A DNA stretch of 52,563 nucleotides, taken from positions 1 to 52,563 of IMG/VR virus record IMGVR_UViG_3300020183_004978; one strand, written 5' to 3'. A program made the position numbers and the translations under genes. This document shows positions 1-9,194 of the stretch, piece after piece. This DNA is from a virus. The notes under the pieces are model-generated. The model made no database searches. It was not told where the DNA came from and saw only the letters and a list, made by a program, of their open reading frames with translations. Every line of letters begins with the position of its first letter. The first letter of the stretch is position 1.

Positions 1-3000
1 TTTTTTCTCTTTTCCTATATATTTGTCTCTCTTCTATATCTGGGGGCACCAATTGATCGTCTACTATGTAAAAACAGTTTGCTTCGTCATTGTAAGCGAG
101 TCTAAGTAAGTTGTAGTTTCCTAAATATTTGCACAAATCTGAGAGTAAGTTATCTATAAAAGGTTTAAAATAAACAGAATTAGTTCCATCGTTTTTACAA
201 AATCTTTTTATAGTGTTGAGTAAATAATCTACTTCTATTAAAATATTCATTACTTTTCCTCGATATACGTCTTTACCAGTAGATCCGTCCTCTATAAAAT
301 TTGGTATACCGCGACTGAGGGCGTCGTTATCCTTCGGCTTAAATAACGGTTCGTTTTTAAATGAATCATCTAATACCGTCTTAGAAAAAAGCTCTTTAAA
401 TTTTTCGCCTTCTCTATCACCAGAATAGGGTATTATAAAATTAAAGGGGTTTGTAGTTAAGTGATTTAGACACGTTAGACAGAAGTTAGTATTTGGATTG
501 TAATCTACGTAGAAAAAAGGACGCTTGTTTTGCGCTTTTTCTTTCTTAGAATCGTACATGAGACACATGTGATTCATAAGCATCAATAGGGTCCCCAATT
601 TTATATATACCGGTCTTTCTAGCGTTATGCCTTGGGAAAACTCTTGACTTATTTGATAAGGTGCGATATACGACTTTAACAAAGTTCTGTGATCAACAAT
701 TTTATTTTCCAAACCTTTCACTCCAGTAGAATCCTTCAAAGTTACGTGGTTGTTGGACATTATACTGGCATTGAAGCCGTATTTCATGTAAAACTCTAGT
801 ATTTGATCGTCTGTTAAATTTAGCTTATCCATTCCATTTCCATAATTCTCTATGTCGGATAAACTATTGCTAATTATTTTACCATAAAACTCAGAGTATA
901 AGCCAGGTTGATCAAATATGCTTTTTGCGAGTTTTCCTTCATCTTCTAAAAAATCTATTTCTACTACTTGTTCGTTACTTTGATTGACTTTATTTAGGGA
1001 ATATATTTGAATAGTTCTTAGAGCCGTTTCTATAGAAGATGGATACTTTCCAGCTTCCTCTTTTTGAGCCACCAAAATATCTATTTTTGGGAGACTGTCT
1101 TGTATCTTTTTTATTTCTGCGTTTAATGTTTCTTTTTCTGCTTCTTCTTTTGATTTTATATCTTGAGCACTTTGATCTTTTTCTAAAAACTCTTTAGAGA
1201 TCTGATCATTTTTATTTATTACGTCTATTTTTTCTATAAAGTCGCTATCTGATATCAATATTACAAAGTCTATATTATTTACAGTTTTTCTCAATAATAA
1301 AATAGGATAATACCTCGTACTTTCTTCTCTATCTAAGTAATTAGTGCTATCATTGTCGGTGATAGATGAAATACTAAAATCTTTTTTTAAATCTATCTTA
1401 TCCATCTTAAATCTAGTTTCCGTTTCAACAAGTTTGCTAAGTAAGGATACACCTGCAGAACCTAGACCTGTATTGTTATACACTGCGTTATTACTATCAT
1501 TACTAGTTAGCACATCGTACACTAATTGCCTATAAATCCCCCTAACGATATTATTTTTGGTTGTTATACTTTCATTGCCAGTCAATTCACTAACTTTTTC
1601 AAAAATCGCATCTTTTATATCTACTCCTATGTTTGTAAAAAAAGTGCCATCAAGCAACGCTGTTTGTTGTGGGGATTTTATAGCTATAGTGATAGTCCTT
1701 TTAAGGGAAGATTTAGTTTTCACTAAACCCAAGCTTCTAGTTTCTTTTGAGTAAGAGAATATACTATCGTCAAAAGATTTTCTATACGATACATTATAAA
1801 AATCGTACTCTGTTCTAAATAAACCTTTAACGCGTGTTTCTAAAAAACCCTCATTGGCTATATCTCCCCCTATTTGAGCACTCGTAAAATCGGGTCCTAG
1901 TTTAGAAAAAGCATCCTTAGACGGAAGAAATTGTTTAAACGCTGCAGTATTTAAAGTTACTTGGCCTATAGCCGTGTCCTCTTTTAATATAACACCAAAT
2001 TTTCTAATAGCCCAACTTTTATCGCCTTCATACACTATGTCTGCAACGCTTTCGTCGTATAATCTTTTGGTTGAATTGGAGGGCGTATACAAAAAATTAG
2101 ATAGCGTGTAGGGTTTTACACCTTGTGGTAAAAACTTATTTCTCTCGTCTATTTTTTTCTGATATATTTCATTTATTGATAATGTTTTATTCTGCTCTTC
2201 TTCTGCGCGCTTTTTCTCTTCTTCTAATTGTTTGAGCCTCTCGTTTTTTTGGCTTGTCTGCGCATCTACTTGTTGTTTTCTCTTTTCGTTTTCTCTTTCT
2301 ACTAATTTTTTTATTTGATCTTGTATGAGTTCGTTAAACACCGTTGGTCTAGCTATGTTTAAAGACTCGGCTATAGCTCCAAGACCTATTAATTTAATAG
2401 AGCAATCGTAGCTACCGTCTTCTTTTCTTGAAAAACTAAAATTGGTTACCATACCCAGTATTCCATCGTAGTTTCCGTAAGATTTTTTACGATTTAGAGA
2501 TATTTGGTAATTTATTTTTTCTTTACTTAGGTTTTGAGAGAAAGCGTCTATCATTAAGTCTTCCGTAGATTTCAATTTCATCTCTCCTACTCCAACATTG
2601 GGTTTGCTTTCGTAATAATACGTGTGACCCCACTCCAAAAGCATCGTATAACCCAATTTAAAATACAACGCGTCTACTACGTCTAATTGGAATTTATTGA
2701 ACACCTTAAAGTTTACTGTGGCAGATTTTACAGATCCCATCCTGCCCATTGTTTCTATGTTGACACTAGTTATACCGGGCATGGGTTGGTAACCATAATT
2801 GTTGACTTCCTCTTCTCCCAACATTGCGTAAGCGCCTTGATCAATCCCCGAACGAAGCTGCTGAGAAAAAAGGGTGTCTGTTTTCTGATATTTAGAAGTG
2901 CCCGCAAATAACACAAAGTTTTTGGCAAGTGAATTTACGTCCGTGCTAAAATTAAAGCTTATCCCTCCCCCTACTTGTGCATTTACAAATAACGTCTCTC

Positions 3001-3211
3001 CTTTCATGAATCTAGAAAAATACCTGTTATCATCTTCAGAAACTTGTACTGATGATACTACTCTTACCCAAGCTGTCTTGTTAGCTAAAAACTGTAACTC
3101 TTGAACGTCTCTTTTTCCTTCTTGAGACCCCTTTTGAGATCTTACATTAAATTGTTCCACAAGCCACTGGGGTATGGGTACTCCTACTATATTAGATATC
3201 TTATTATCCAT
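1..3211 (-). CDS. Large baseplate/tail hub-like structural protein, 3' end outside window
   Basis: The frame is open from an ATG at 3211 to the left edge, at least 1070 codons with no stop, so the protein is longer than seen. The ATG directly follows the TAG stop of the upstream gene, which indicates translational coupling. The N-terminal ~250 residues include a stretch around residues 165-200 (MGRMGSVKSATVNFKVFNKF, then a GYTMLLEWGH segment) that resembles tail-hub/baseplate proteins; this is a pattern-based impression. Charged coiled-coil segments lie at about residues 294-347 (Lys/Glu/Gln-rich) and 660-715. A CLTC pair lies near residue 905. It follows baseplate and tape-measure genes, so a baseplate role is likely. 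The exact T4 equivalent (gp27, gp6 or other) is not established. Confidence 0.75.
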   Translation of the reverse strand, partial: MDNKISNIVGVPIPQWLVEQFNVRSQKGSQEGKRDVQELQFLANKTAWVRVVSSVQVSEDDNRYFSRFMKGETLFVNAQVGGGISFNFSTDVNSLAKNFVLFAGTSKYQKTDTLFSQQLRSGIDQGAYAMLGEEEVNNYGYQPMPGITSVNIETMGRMGSVKSATVNFKVFNKFQLDVVDALYFKLGYTMLLEWGHTYYYESKPNVGVGEMKLKSTEDLMIDAFSQNLSKEKINYQISLNRKKSYGNYDGILGMVTNFSFSRKEDGSYDCSIKLIGLGAIAESLNIARPTVFNELIQDQIKKLVERENEKRKQQVDAQTSQKNERLKQLEEEKKRAEEEQNKTLSINEIYQKKIDERNKFLPQGVKPYTLSNFLYTPSNSTKRLYDESVADIVYEGDKSWAIRKFGVILKEDTAIGQVTLNTAAFKQFLPSKDAFSKLGPDFTSAQIGGDIANEGFLETRVKGLFRTEYDFYNVSYRKSFDDSIFSYSKETRSLGLVKTKSSLKRTITIAIKSPQQTALLDGTFFTNIGVDIKDAIFEKVSELTGNESITTKNNIVRGIYRQLVYDVLTSNDSNNAVYNNTGLGSAGVSLLSKLVETETRFKMDKIDLKKDFSISSITDNDSTNYLDREESTRYYPILLLRKTVNNIDFVILISDSDFIEKIDVINKNDQISKEFLEKDQSAQDIKSKEEAEKETLNAEIKKIQDSLPKIDILVAQKEEAGKYPSSIETALRTIQIYSLNKVNQSNEQVVEIDFLEDEGKLAKSIFDQPGLYSEFYGKIISNSLSDIENYGNGMDKLNLTDDQILEFYMKYGFNASIMSNNHVTLKDSTGVKGLENKIVDHRTLLKSYIAPYQISQEFSQGITLERPVYIKLGTLLMLMNHMCLMYDSKKEKAQNKRPFFYVDYNPNTNFCLTCLNHLTTNPFNFIIPYSGDREGEKFKELFSKTVLDDSFKNEPLFKPKDNDALSRGIPNFIEDGSTGKDVYRGKVMNILIEVDYLLNTIKRFCKNDGTNSVYFKPFIDNLLSDLCKYLGNYNLLRLAYNDEANCFYIVDDQLVPPDIEERQIYRKREK

Positions 3212-3520
3212 CTATCTATTTACGTTAACGGATTTGTAGTTATTTATAACTCCAGATATGTTCGCAGGAATCCTTATTTGGGCGCCTATGGGAGGGTATA
3301 TTGAATCTCCCGGTAAACTATTGGCAGAAGCTATGAAAACCCAAAGCCCGTCGTCATTGTAAAAATCCAAAGCGTACAAATCCAACCTATCTCCCATGGT
3401 GCTAATCAAGTAGATATCGTTTTCGGAATACTCAATGTCTGGGTACACGTTGTTCACGTAATACCTGGGTTCTGTTGGAGAGTTTTTGGTGATGTTTGTA
3501 TTTTCGTATCTGTTGTACAT
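3212..3520 (-). CDS. LysM-like baseplate wedge protein (gp53-like)
   Basis: The 102-residue protein has the pattern of tail protein X / T4 gp53 LysM-type domains: ENDIYLISTMGDRLDLYALD, then FYNDDGLWVFIASANSL, then a PPIGAQIRIP end. In those families the domain helps assemble the baseplate wedge or anchors the tail to peptidoglycan. The TAG stop abuts the ATG of the next gene. It sits between a tube-cap-like protein and a very large baseplate-like protein, which supports a baseplate position. Confidence in a LysM-type tail role is fair; the gp53 equivalence is inference from size, fold motif and location. Confidence 0.6.
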   Translation of the reverse strand: MYNRYENTNITKNSPTEPRYYVNNVYPDIEYSENDIYLISTMGDRLDLYALDFYNDDGLWVFIASANSLPGDSIYPPIGAQIRIPANISGVINNYKSVNVNR

Positions 3521-3549
3521 ACTATACCTATGAAGTAAAAGTTCTAATT

Positions 3550-5391
3550 TTAAAAACCTAGTTCAGTCTCAAAAGCGTTAATTTTACGAGGAGGCTTGTA
3601 TTTTTGTAACCGCAGATTCAGAACCTCTGACAGAGGCCTCTGATCGTTTTGAAAATTCGCATTGATCTCTTCATCAGAAGCTTGTATTTGTTCAGCTTGA
3701 TTCTGAAATGGTTTTATTTTAACGGTGTTATCAAACACTTCTCCTTTTATAAAATTTGTGTCGTCGTTTACTATGAACGGCACATTCATATCTTCATACT
3801 GACTTCCTTGTTTCGTGAAACCGTCTTTATCTAACACTGAAGTGTACTTTTCTCTTCTGGGTAAGAACTCGTGTATCGCTTTAAAAGAACACTGTACGTT
3901 AATAACGTGAGGAAGCTGTCTAAGATTTCCAAATACTTTCCCTCCTTTAAAGTTGAGTACTTCCCAAGGAACGTTATCGTCTACGGTGATACTTATATTT
4001 TCTATGAAACCCGGTAACCTATAAAAATAATCACCGATTGTTAATCTCATAAGTGGAGCTCTCATTATGCCGATAGTGGAATAATCAGGATACACTTGAG
4101 AGATAAGATAGTTTAATTTTTGATAGAGTGGTTCTTGCTCCTTATCCGTTTGAGGAGCTATCTTGAAAGAAAAACCTATTTGTCTGTTCGCCCCCTGATA
4201 CGTGTAAAACTCCTCTCCCCTCCCCAAGTATTTGTAAGGAGTTATGGTAGCATTGTGAGTATCGCTCATGCCACTCAAGAACGCTCTAAAAAACACAGCG
4301 CTTGCGTTTTGCGTGTTATCGTTGTCGACAGCTTCAAAAACGAATTTAATTATATCTTCAGGGTAAAAACCGTCTTTTTTTATATCAAAAGGAGTTGAAT
4401 CTTTAGCATCATAATATATTATGGGATTCATATTCATTTTGTCAACCCTAGAATCGTAAGCTTCACTTTTGTTGCCTGGATCTCCAATATTGTAATAAGA
4501 ACTTCTACCTGAAACTTTGAAAGTCTGTATCCCGTCTTTAATCGTAGATAGTTGGTCGGCTGCGTCATCTATTTCTTTGTAGTTTCTCTTAACTAACGCA
4601 CTATATTTGCTGCTATTTGGACCTTTTGCTATATTGTTGACAGCGTTTTCGGTGTTAACGTAGCGCCTTATAGTAGTATTTCCCACACCGTACACTGAAT
4701 CGGGGCCCCCAAAATACTGAAACAGGTTTTGCGGTCCCAGCGCTATTCCCAAAAGAGCTGCCTGGTTCCTAGAATCCATGTCTGGATTGTTAGAAAGCTT
4801 TATCTGTTTGAGCGCTATCAACCTGTTAGATTTGTATCCGTTGTCTGTATCTAAATTCTGTTGATTGACGGTATCGTAATACATCTTTTGTAGGGGGTTG
4901 AAGGGTATCGCGCCGTGTCTAACTCCGTGTATACCTGTACCCTGAACTCCAACTTGCGCTAGCGTGTTGATTCCTTTGTTGTAAAACCTAGTGTTTTCCA
5001 ATAGAATTCCCCCGTTTTCTAGTCTAGAAAAGAGGTTGGGCAAAACAGCATCTGTTTCTATTTTTGGGTTGCTGAGTTGCAATCCTATTTGTTTTAGGAT
5101 AAAAATCGGGCCCCTCGGCTTGTCTTCGAGGAACTTTTTTATCCTCTCTTTGTCTATCTGACTGGACCTTGTGAAAGTTAGCGTTCTGGGATCTACGTCT
5201 ATAGTACCTCCCCTAAGTGGAAAATCTGGATTGGTGCGATTGCTCAAGTAAAAATCTGTGATACTTTGAGGTATGCTATCGTTCTTTTCAAAGCTCTTCG
5301 TGTATCCTATAGGAAAAAGTATATAGGGTTCGTTATTAGGATCGAACTTGAGAGACTTGAGATCGGTTTTTAACTTGAGTAGTTTCGACAT
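3550..5391 (-). CDS. Baseplate / tail-tube-cap-like structural protein (gp48/gp54-type)
   Basis: This is a 613-residue protein without a signal peptide or membrane segment. The C-terminal third (about residues 350-540) carries a pattern seen in tail-tube initiators and baseplate tube caps: FFRAFLSGMSDTHNATITPY, a GRGEEFYTYQGANRQIGFSF segment, LNYLISQVYPDYS, then APLMRLTIGDYFYRLPGF. The N-terminal 300 residues are not recognised. The position, directly after the tape-measure gene with only 2 bases between them and before LysM-type and hub-like genes, is where T4-like phages place gp48/gp54. The role in starting the tail tube on the baseplate is inferred from this similarity and position. Confidence 0.55.
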   Translation of the reverse strand: MSKLLKLKTDLKSLKFDPNNEPYILFPIGYTKSFEKNDSIPQSITDFYLSNRTNPDFPLRGGTIDVDPRTLTFTRSSQIDKERIKKFLEDKPRGPIFILKQIGLQLSNPKIETDAVLPNLFSRLENGGILLENTRFYNKGINTLAQVGVQGTGIHGVRHGAIPFNPLQKMYYDTVNQQNLDTDNGYKSNRLIALKQIKLSNNPDMDSRNQAALLGIALGPQNLFQYFGGPDSVYGVGNTTIRRYVNTENAVNNIAKGPNSSKYSALVKRNYKEIDDAADQLSTIKDGIQTFKVSGRSSYYNIGDPGNKSEAYDSRVDKMNMNPIIYYDAKDSTPFDIKKDGFYPEDIIKFVFEAVDNDNTQNASAVFFRAFLSGMSDTHNATITPYKYLGRGEEFYTYQGANRQIGFSFKIAPQTDKEQEPLYQKLNYLISQVYPDYSTIGIMRAPLMRLTIGDYFYRLPGFIENISITVDDNVPWEVLNFKGGKVFGNLRQLPHVINVQCSFKAIHEFLPRREKYTSVLDKDGFTKQGSQYEDMNVPFIVNDDTNFIKGEVFDNTVKIKPFQNQAEQIQASDEEINANFQNDQRPLSEVLNLRLQKYKPPRKINAFETELGF

Positions 5392-5393
5392 CT

Positions 5394-7526
5394 TTACGTG
5401 TTTAGAGACATTTGTCCAAAAGTCCTATCAAAACCCAATAACGGATTATTTTTTACGTTTGTGTAGTTAGATTTAGCAGCTACTTGTCCGTCTAAGTTTA
5501 AGCTAGATTGAATAATTACCGGACGATCGCTTATGGCCCTTACTACAGAAGTTATAGCTCTTTGAAGAGATTCTTCATTTATCGATGGAATCATAGAAGA
5601 CGGGTTTTTGGTAAAAAGAGAGTAGTCCAATCTGTCTGGTTCTACCATTCTGCCTCCTGGATATATTATAGCGTCGCCTACTTTTTTCATAAGTCTAGGC
5701 TTTGCTGATTCTTCGCTTCCTTTTTCTTCTGAGGAAGTCGCTTTTTCTTTTACAGTGAGATACTTGTTTAATCCCTCGTCTAAACTTTGCGTAAAACTTG
5801 CTATTCCCCCTCTCAATTCTTGCATTCTTGCAACTATATTTCCTTTACCAAAAAAGTCTGCTACGCCTTGTATGCCTGCCAAAGCTACGTCAGACACAGT
5901 AGCTAAAAAGCCTACGAATTTTGAAATAACGTTCTTAATTTTTTCTACCAAACCCCTCATGGCATCGGGGTCTGTTAATTGTTTTACAAAACTTCTTATT
6001 TTATCCAAAAGTTCTGTTCTAGTTAAAAAGTCTACCAGACTTTGTTTGATTTTCTCCACAGACGCCGCCAAGTCTTCTTGCATGCTTTGGTTGATCATGT
6101 TCTCAACCTGTTCTTGTCCTATTTTTTTTATAAGATCGTCTTTTAGTTGGTTGTTTTCTCTTGACAATTTTACTTGAGCCATCAATTGCTCTTTTGTTGC
6201 GAAGCCAGTTTTTACCAAGACTTCTTGTTGTTTCAAGAAATCAGCCATTTGATCTATGCTCATTTCAAAAGTGTCAGCGTAAACTTGTTGCTCTATCCTA
6301 TTTAATTTTAAAAATTGAGTAGCGTTTCCTGCGTACTTCGTTATTTCTGCTGCAGCTCCAACCAAATCGTTATTTAAAAAAGCCTCTCTCGCTTTGTTTA
6401 AGTTTATGTCTTTTCCAAGTATAAGCTGTGCTTCGAACTCTTTAGATATGCTTTTTTCGAAGTCCAACATACCGTCTCCTATAGTTTGTAAAGATTTTAA
6501 TTCAAAACCCAAAGCTTTTACAGAAATCAAGCTTTTTGCCAATTGCCCTGGATATTTAGTAAACATCAAACCCAAGATGCCTGATTGACTGGCAGCTTCT
6601 TTAAGTATAGACTGATAGTTGAAAGATATTCCAGTTGCTTCTTTTAAATCGGACACCTGTCCTACAACACTACCCGCTATGGATTTCATACTCATTCCAG
6701 TAGCTACAGAAGACATATATATCTGCTCCCTAGTTTTAGCTTCTAATCCAGCAAATTTAGAAAGCGCTATATTTGCTTTTAGATTTTCCTCTGAAACTTT
6801 TACGTTTAAACCGCTTGCTGTGTTTAATTCTACTTGACTTTCAAGTAAAGATTTCGATGTGATGTAAGATTCGTTGGAGTTAAACGCGATTTGGGCGAAC
6901 TTATCGTTTAATTTTGTAGCCTCTGTAGCTGAGAGTCCTATTTGTCTACCAGCTTTAATTATTCTATCTTCGGTGCCAATCAATAAATCTAATATAGACG
7001 CCCAACTTTTAACAAGACCAGAAAGCAAACCTCCGAATATGGGTATCATTTCTATGTATTCGGTTACGTGTCCCGTCATACTAGTAAAAAAATCAGAAGA
7101 ATCTTTACTTAAGTTTTTTATGTATTTTCCTCCTTTTATAAAACCCCCCGCTAATTTATCTCCCACAGCGCCAGCTAGTTTGACTATGCCCCCTATAGCT
7201 AGTCCGATTGGACCAAGCTTTGTTAACGCAGTATTTGCAAGATTACTTATTTTTCCAATTACTGTACCCAAAGTAAGCTTACTTATGGAACTAGCTAAAT
7301 TGCTTGTCATAGAACCCAACTTCTTAAGATCTGATCCCATTACGCGAAAACCATCTTTGCTAGATCTTATAGAATTGGCGACGGTTTTGGTTATATCCAC
7401 TACACCTTGTAAAACCTTCTTGGATTCGCCACCTAATTTTTTAAGCGAGTCTTTTGCCTTACCCAAAAGATCGTTAACGTCTTTTGCATCGTTAGATCCG
7501 TCTCCTTGTGAATTGTTATCTGCCAT
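5394..7526 (-). CDS. Tail tape measure protein
   Basis: This is a 710-residue, Ala/Ser/Lys/Leu-rich, largely helical protein with hydrophobic Gly-rich segments at about residues 80-135 and 160-185, typical of tape measures that sit inside the tail tube and set its length. The start ATG at 7526 is 5 bases after an ATATTTAT box (7532-7539). It lies downstream of two tail-assembly genes (7540-8581) and upstream of baseplate genes, the usual tape-measure position. T4 gp29 is about 590 residues, so this tail could be slightly longer; that is inference. The family is called from composition and context rather than a sequence motif. Confidence 0.75.
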   Translation of the reverse strand: MADNNSQGDGSNDAKDVNDLLGKAKDSLKKLGGESKKVLQGVVDITKTVANSIRSSKDGFRVMGSDLKKLGSMTSNLASSISKLTLGTVIGKISNLANTALTKLGPIGLAIGGIVKLAGAVGDKLAGGFIKGGKYIKNLSKDSSDFFTSMTGHVTEYIEMIPIFGGLLSGLVKSWASILDLLIGTEDRIIKAGRQIGLSATEATKLNDKFAQIAFNSNESYITSKSLLESQVELNTASGLNVKVSEENLKANIALSKFAGLEAKTREQIYMSSVATGMSMKSIAGSVVGQVSDLKEATGISFNYQSILKEAASQSGILGLMFTKYPGQLAKSLISVKALGFELKSLQTIGDGMLDFEKSISKEFEAQLILGKDINLNKAREAFLNNDLVGAAAEITKYAGNATQFLKLNRIEQQVYADTFEMSIDQMADFLKQQEVLVKTGFATKEQLMAQVKLSRENNQLKDDLIKKIGQEQVENMINQSMQEDLAASVEKIKQSLVDFLTRTELLDKIRSFVKQLTDPDAMRGLVEKIKNVISKFVGFLATVSDVALAGIQGVADFFGKGNIVARMQELRGGIASFTQSLDEGLNKYLTVKEKATSSEEKGSEESAKPRLMKKVGDAIIYPGGRMVEPDRLDYSLFTKNPSSMIPSINEESLQRAITSVVRAISDRPVIIQSSLNLDGQVAAKSNYTNVKNNPLLGFDRTFGQMSLNT

Positions 7527-7531
7527 ATAGA

Positions 7532-7539
7532 ATAAATAT
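7532..7539 (-). promoter_or_regulatory. ATATTTAT box upstream of tape measure gene
   Basis: The coding strand reads GATATTTATT, ending 5 bases before the ATG at 7526. It is one of 13 copies of the same octamer found just upstream of starts in this window. It may be a phage late promoter core; with a normal promoter spacing the transcript here would be nearly leaderless. Confidence 0.4.
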
Positions 7540-7806
7540 CTATGGCTTGATTTTTACTTTGCTTACGTAAGATGGAGCTTGTTCTTTTGGAAGTAAGTGA
7601 TCTGGAACGTTTATTTTTTTTATTTTATTGGGATCGGTGTTTTCTGTGATAACATTGTTTTGCGCGTCTCTTTCTTCTTTTATCTTTTTGATGTGTTCGC
7701 TTATGCTCTTGAGAAAAAAGCGTCGAGTTATGACGGGCATGTCCCACACCTGTTCGTAAGGAAACCCTCCCTGGCCAAAGTACGCCAGTTCCCAGACCTC
7801 CGTCAT
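7540..7806 (-). CDS. Small tail assembly chaperone-like protein, possibly made by frameshifting
   Basis: This 88-residue ORF starts MTEVWELAYFGQGGFPYEQV and continues with a WDMPVITRRFF motif and a Lys-rich tail; the Trp-rich start and mPxxxR motif resemble the downstream partner of tail assembly chaperone pairs before tape-measure genes. It starts 16 bases after the stop of the gp26-like gene. Its frame is open upstream of the ATG (adding GSDYRIDF-type residues) as far as 7851, so a +1 shift in the gp26-like gene would make a fusion. It could also start at its own ATG, which has an AGGA-like sequence upstream. Function is inferred from position. Confidence 0.6.
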   Translation of the reverse strand: MTEVWELAYFGQGGFPYEQVWDMPVITRRFFLKSISEHIKKIKEERDAQNNVITENTDPNKIKKINVPDHLLPKEQAPSYVSKVKIKP

Positions 7807-7822
7807 AAAGTCTATCCTGTAA

Positions 7823-8581
7823 TCAGATCCCGGGAAAAAAGAATTCGGCAGTCATCGGGAGCTCCATGGTTACCTCCTCTCCCTCTTTGGTCGTAAAAGT
7901 TACGTTGGTGTCTATGTCTGGACTGATGCTGTTAATGTACTTTCTGAGCTCCAAAGAATCCTTGGAAATCAAGTAACCTCCGTCGATGAAGTCCCTAACG
8001 GCTTTCGTCGAATACTCTCCGTTCACAGAAGTGATTTGGTGTTTGAGCTTCATCGAAAACCTACCGGGTTCGACTCCAGTGGCCTTCTTAACCCCCTTGA
8101 TCTCCTCGTCTATCTTCTTGTCGTCCGCAACTGTGAGCAATTTGAAAGTCACGACGTTCTTGCTGTGGGGCAGCTCGAACTCAAACTCGTTCTTACCTTC
8201 GAACTTGCTCAAATCGACTTTTTTGTGGTCGAGTTGACCCAAATCGTACTGTATGGTTTCTTCCACGCCAGATTCTGAAGATTTATAAGAGAACGAGTAC
8301 TCGCTACCGTAAGCAAGTATCCTGGCAGCTATCAGGAGCGCATTACGATCTCCTATGAGCAGCTCTTCTTGCTTTATAGGAGAAACTATTAAAGACTTTA
8401 ACATCACCTCCAATGCGATACCCTGACGCAGTAGGTTCACATTAGTGATGATATCTTCCTCCCTCGCGGTCATGTACTTCATCTCTACGGTACCCTTTGC
8501 AAGCTCGCTACCTTCTGGGTACGCTTTACCCTGTGAAGGGAGCTCTATAATTTCTGTCGGAACTTTGAATTTTTCTGGCAT
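7823..8581 (-). CDS. T4 gp26-like baseplate/tail assembly protein
   Basis: This 252-residue protein fits the T4_baseplate family (gp26 type). It begins MPEKFKVPTEIIELPSQGKA, has the KYMTAREEDIITNVNLLRQG segment near residues 34-53, and ends TAEFFFPGI. In T4, gp26 takes part in baseplate hub assembly; in related phages the homologue lies just before the tape measure and may act as an assembly chaperone. The start ATG at 8581 follows an ATATTTAT box by 11 bases. Codons favour G/C in the third position, unlike the glycosyltransferase genes, which suggests high expression. The 3' end contains a T6C3G3 run discussed as a frameshift site. Confidence 0.78.
   Translation of the reverse strand: MPEKFKVPTEIIELPSQGKAYPEGSELAKGTVEMKYMTAREEDIITNVNLLRQGIALEVMLKSLIVSPIKQEELLIGDRNALLIAARILAYGSEYSFSYKSSESGVEETIQYDLGQLDHKKVDLSKFEGKNEFEFELPHSKNVVTFKLLTVADDKKIDEEIKGVKKATGVEPGRFSMKLKHQITSVNGEYSTKAVRDFIDGGYLISKDSLELRKYINSISPDIDTNVTFTTKEGEEVTMELPMTAEFFFPGI
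7826..7851 (-). other. Candidate +1 programmed frameshift window
   Basis: On the minus strand the end of the gp26-like gene reads GAA TTC TTT TTT CCC GGG ATC TGA. The +1 frame is open only from 7851, just after a TGA in that frame, and runs on through the whole 88-residue ORF below. The 26-base overlap holds a run of six T followed by three C. A peptidyl tRNA-Phe on UUU could slip to UUC, giving CCG GGA TCT GAT and continuing into the downstream ORF. The fused product would be about 345 residues. This is inference from the reading frames. Confidence 0.4.
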
Positions 8582-8592
8582 AATCTTTTTCT

Positions 8593-8600
8593 ATAAATAT
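8593..8600 (-). promoter_or_regulatory. ATATTTAT box upstream of gp26-like gene
   Basis: The coding strand reads CATATTTATA, 11 bases before the ATG at 8581. It lies between the terminator of the tube gene and the gp26-like gene, exactly where a new transcript must start, which supports a promoter role. Confidence 0.45.
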
Positions 8601-8621
8601 GGGAATATTGATTTTTAGAGC

Positions 8622-8648
8622 AAAAAAAACCTCCCAAAAAGGGAGGTT
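8622..8648 (-). terminator. Rho-independent terminator after tail tube gene
   Basis: The coding strand forms a hairpin ACCTCCC/GGGAGGT with a five-base T loop, followed by a run of eight T. It sits 26 bases after the stop of the tube gene, so it should end the abundant tube transcript. Confidence 0.85.
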
Positions 8649-8674
8649 GCGAAATTTAATATTAAACGATCGAA

Positions 8675-9163
8675 CTAGAAGTTCAAAATACAGTAATCCA
8701 TTCCGATGCTCAGCGTCAGTTCGACAGCTTCAGAAGTGGCGAAGTCCAAGTTACCGAAAGTGGCCTCCTTGATGAAAGCACCCTTGATGATCCACTCGGA
8801 AACTACGTCACCGACGGGACCGAAGAGCTCGAGGCTGAGGTCCTTCTTGTACATGTCGGAGTAACCGTCGCGACCTGTGACGGACTCGTGGTGCAGGCGA
8901 ACCCACTCCATGACGGCCTGTTGGCCTGAGGGGGAGATCGGAGCGTAAAGCGCTAGGGCCATGTCCCTCCATTCCGCCTTGCCTTTGATCTTCCTGTAAA
9001 CGTTCATGTGGTCGAGCTTGATCTCATTGAGGGTAACGCCAGGAGCGTCCGCCTTCTTTATGAGGTACGAAGGTACACCCTCGATGTTCATGACGAACCT
9101 ATTGGTCTGCAGGGGTTCGAAGGCAGTGAACATTATTTCGTTGGCGTTAAGTATCCTTGGCAT
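8675..9163 (-). CDS. Tail tube protein (T4 gp19-like)
   Basis: This 162-residue protein matches the T4-type tail tube family in length and pattern: ANEIMFTAFEPLQTNRFVMN at the start, KADAPGVTLNEIKLDHMNVY near residues 37-56, a central AEWRDMALALYAPISPSGQQ and a GAFIKEATFGNLDF segment near the end. It polymerises into the inner tube through which DNA passes. The start ATG follows an ATATTTAT box by 21 bases and a strong terminator follows the gene, so it can be made as its own abundant transcript. Codon choice is markedly C/G-rich, consistent with high expression. Confidence 0.92.
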   Translation of the reverse strand: MPRILNANEIMFTAFEPLQTNRFVMNIEGVPSYLIKKADAPGVTLNEIKLDHMNVYRKIKGKAEWRDMALALYAPISPSGQQAVMEWVRLHHESVTGRDGYSDMYKKDLSLELFGPVGDVVSEWIIKGAFIKEATFGNLDFATSEAVELTLSIGMDYCILNF

Positions 9164-9184
9164 CTTTCTTCAGTTTTATTTGGT

Positions 9185-9192
9185 ATAAATAT
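9185..9192 (-). promoter_or_regulatory. ATATTTAT box upstream of tail tube gene
   Basis: The coding strand reads AATATTTATA, 21 bases before the tube gene ATG at 9163. Same octamer as at 12 other starts in the window. Confidence 0.42.
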
Positions 9193-9194
9193 TC

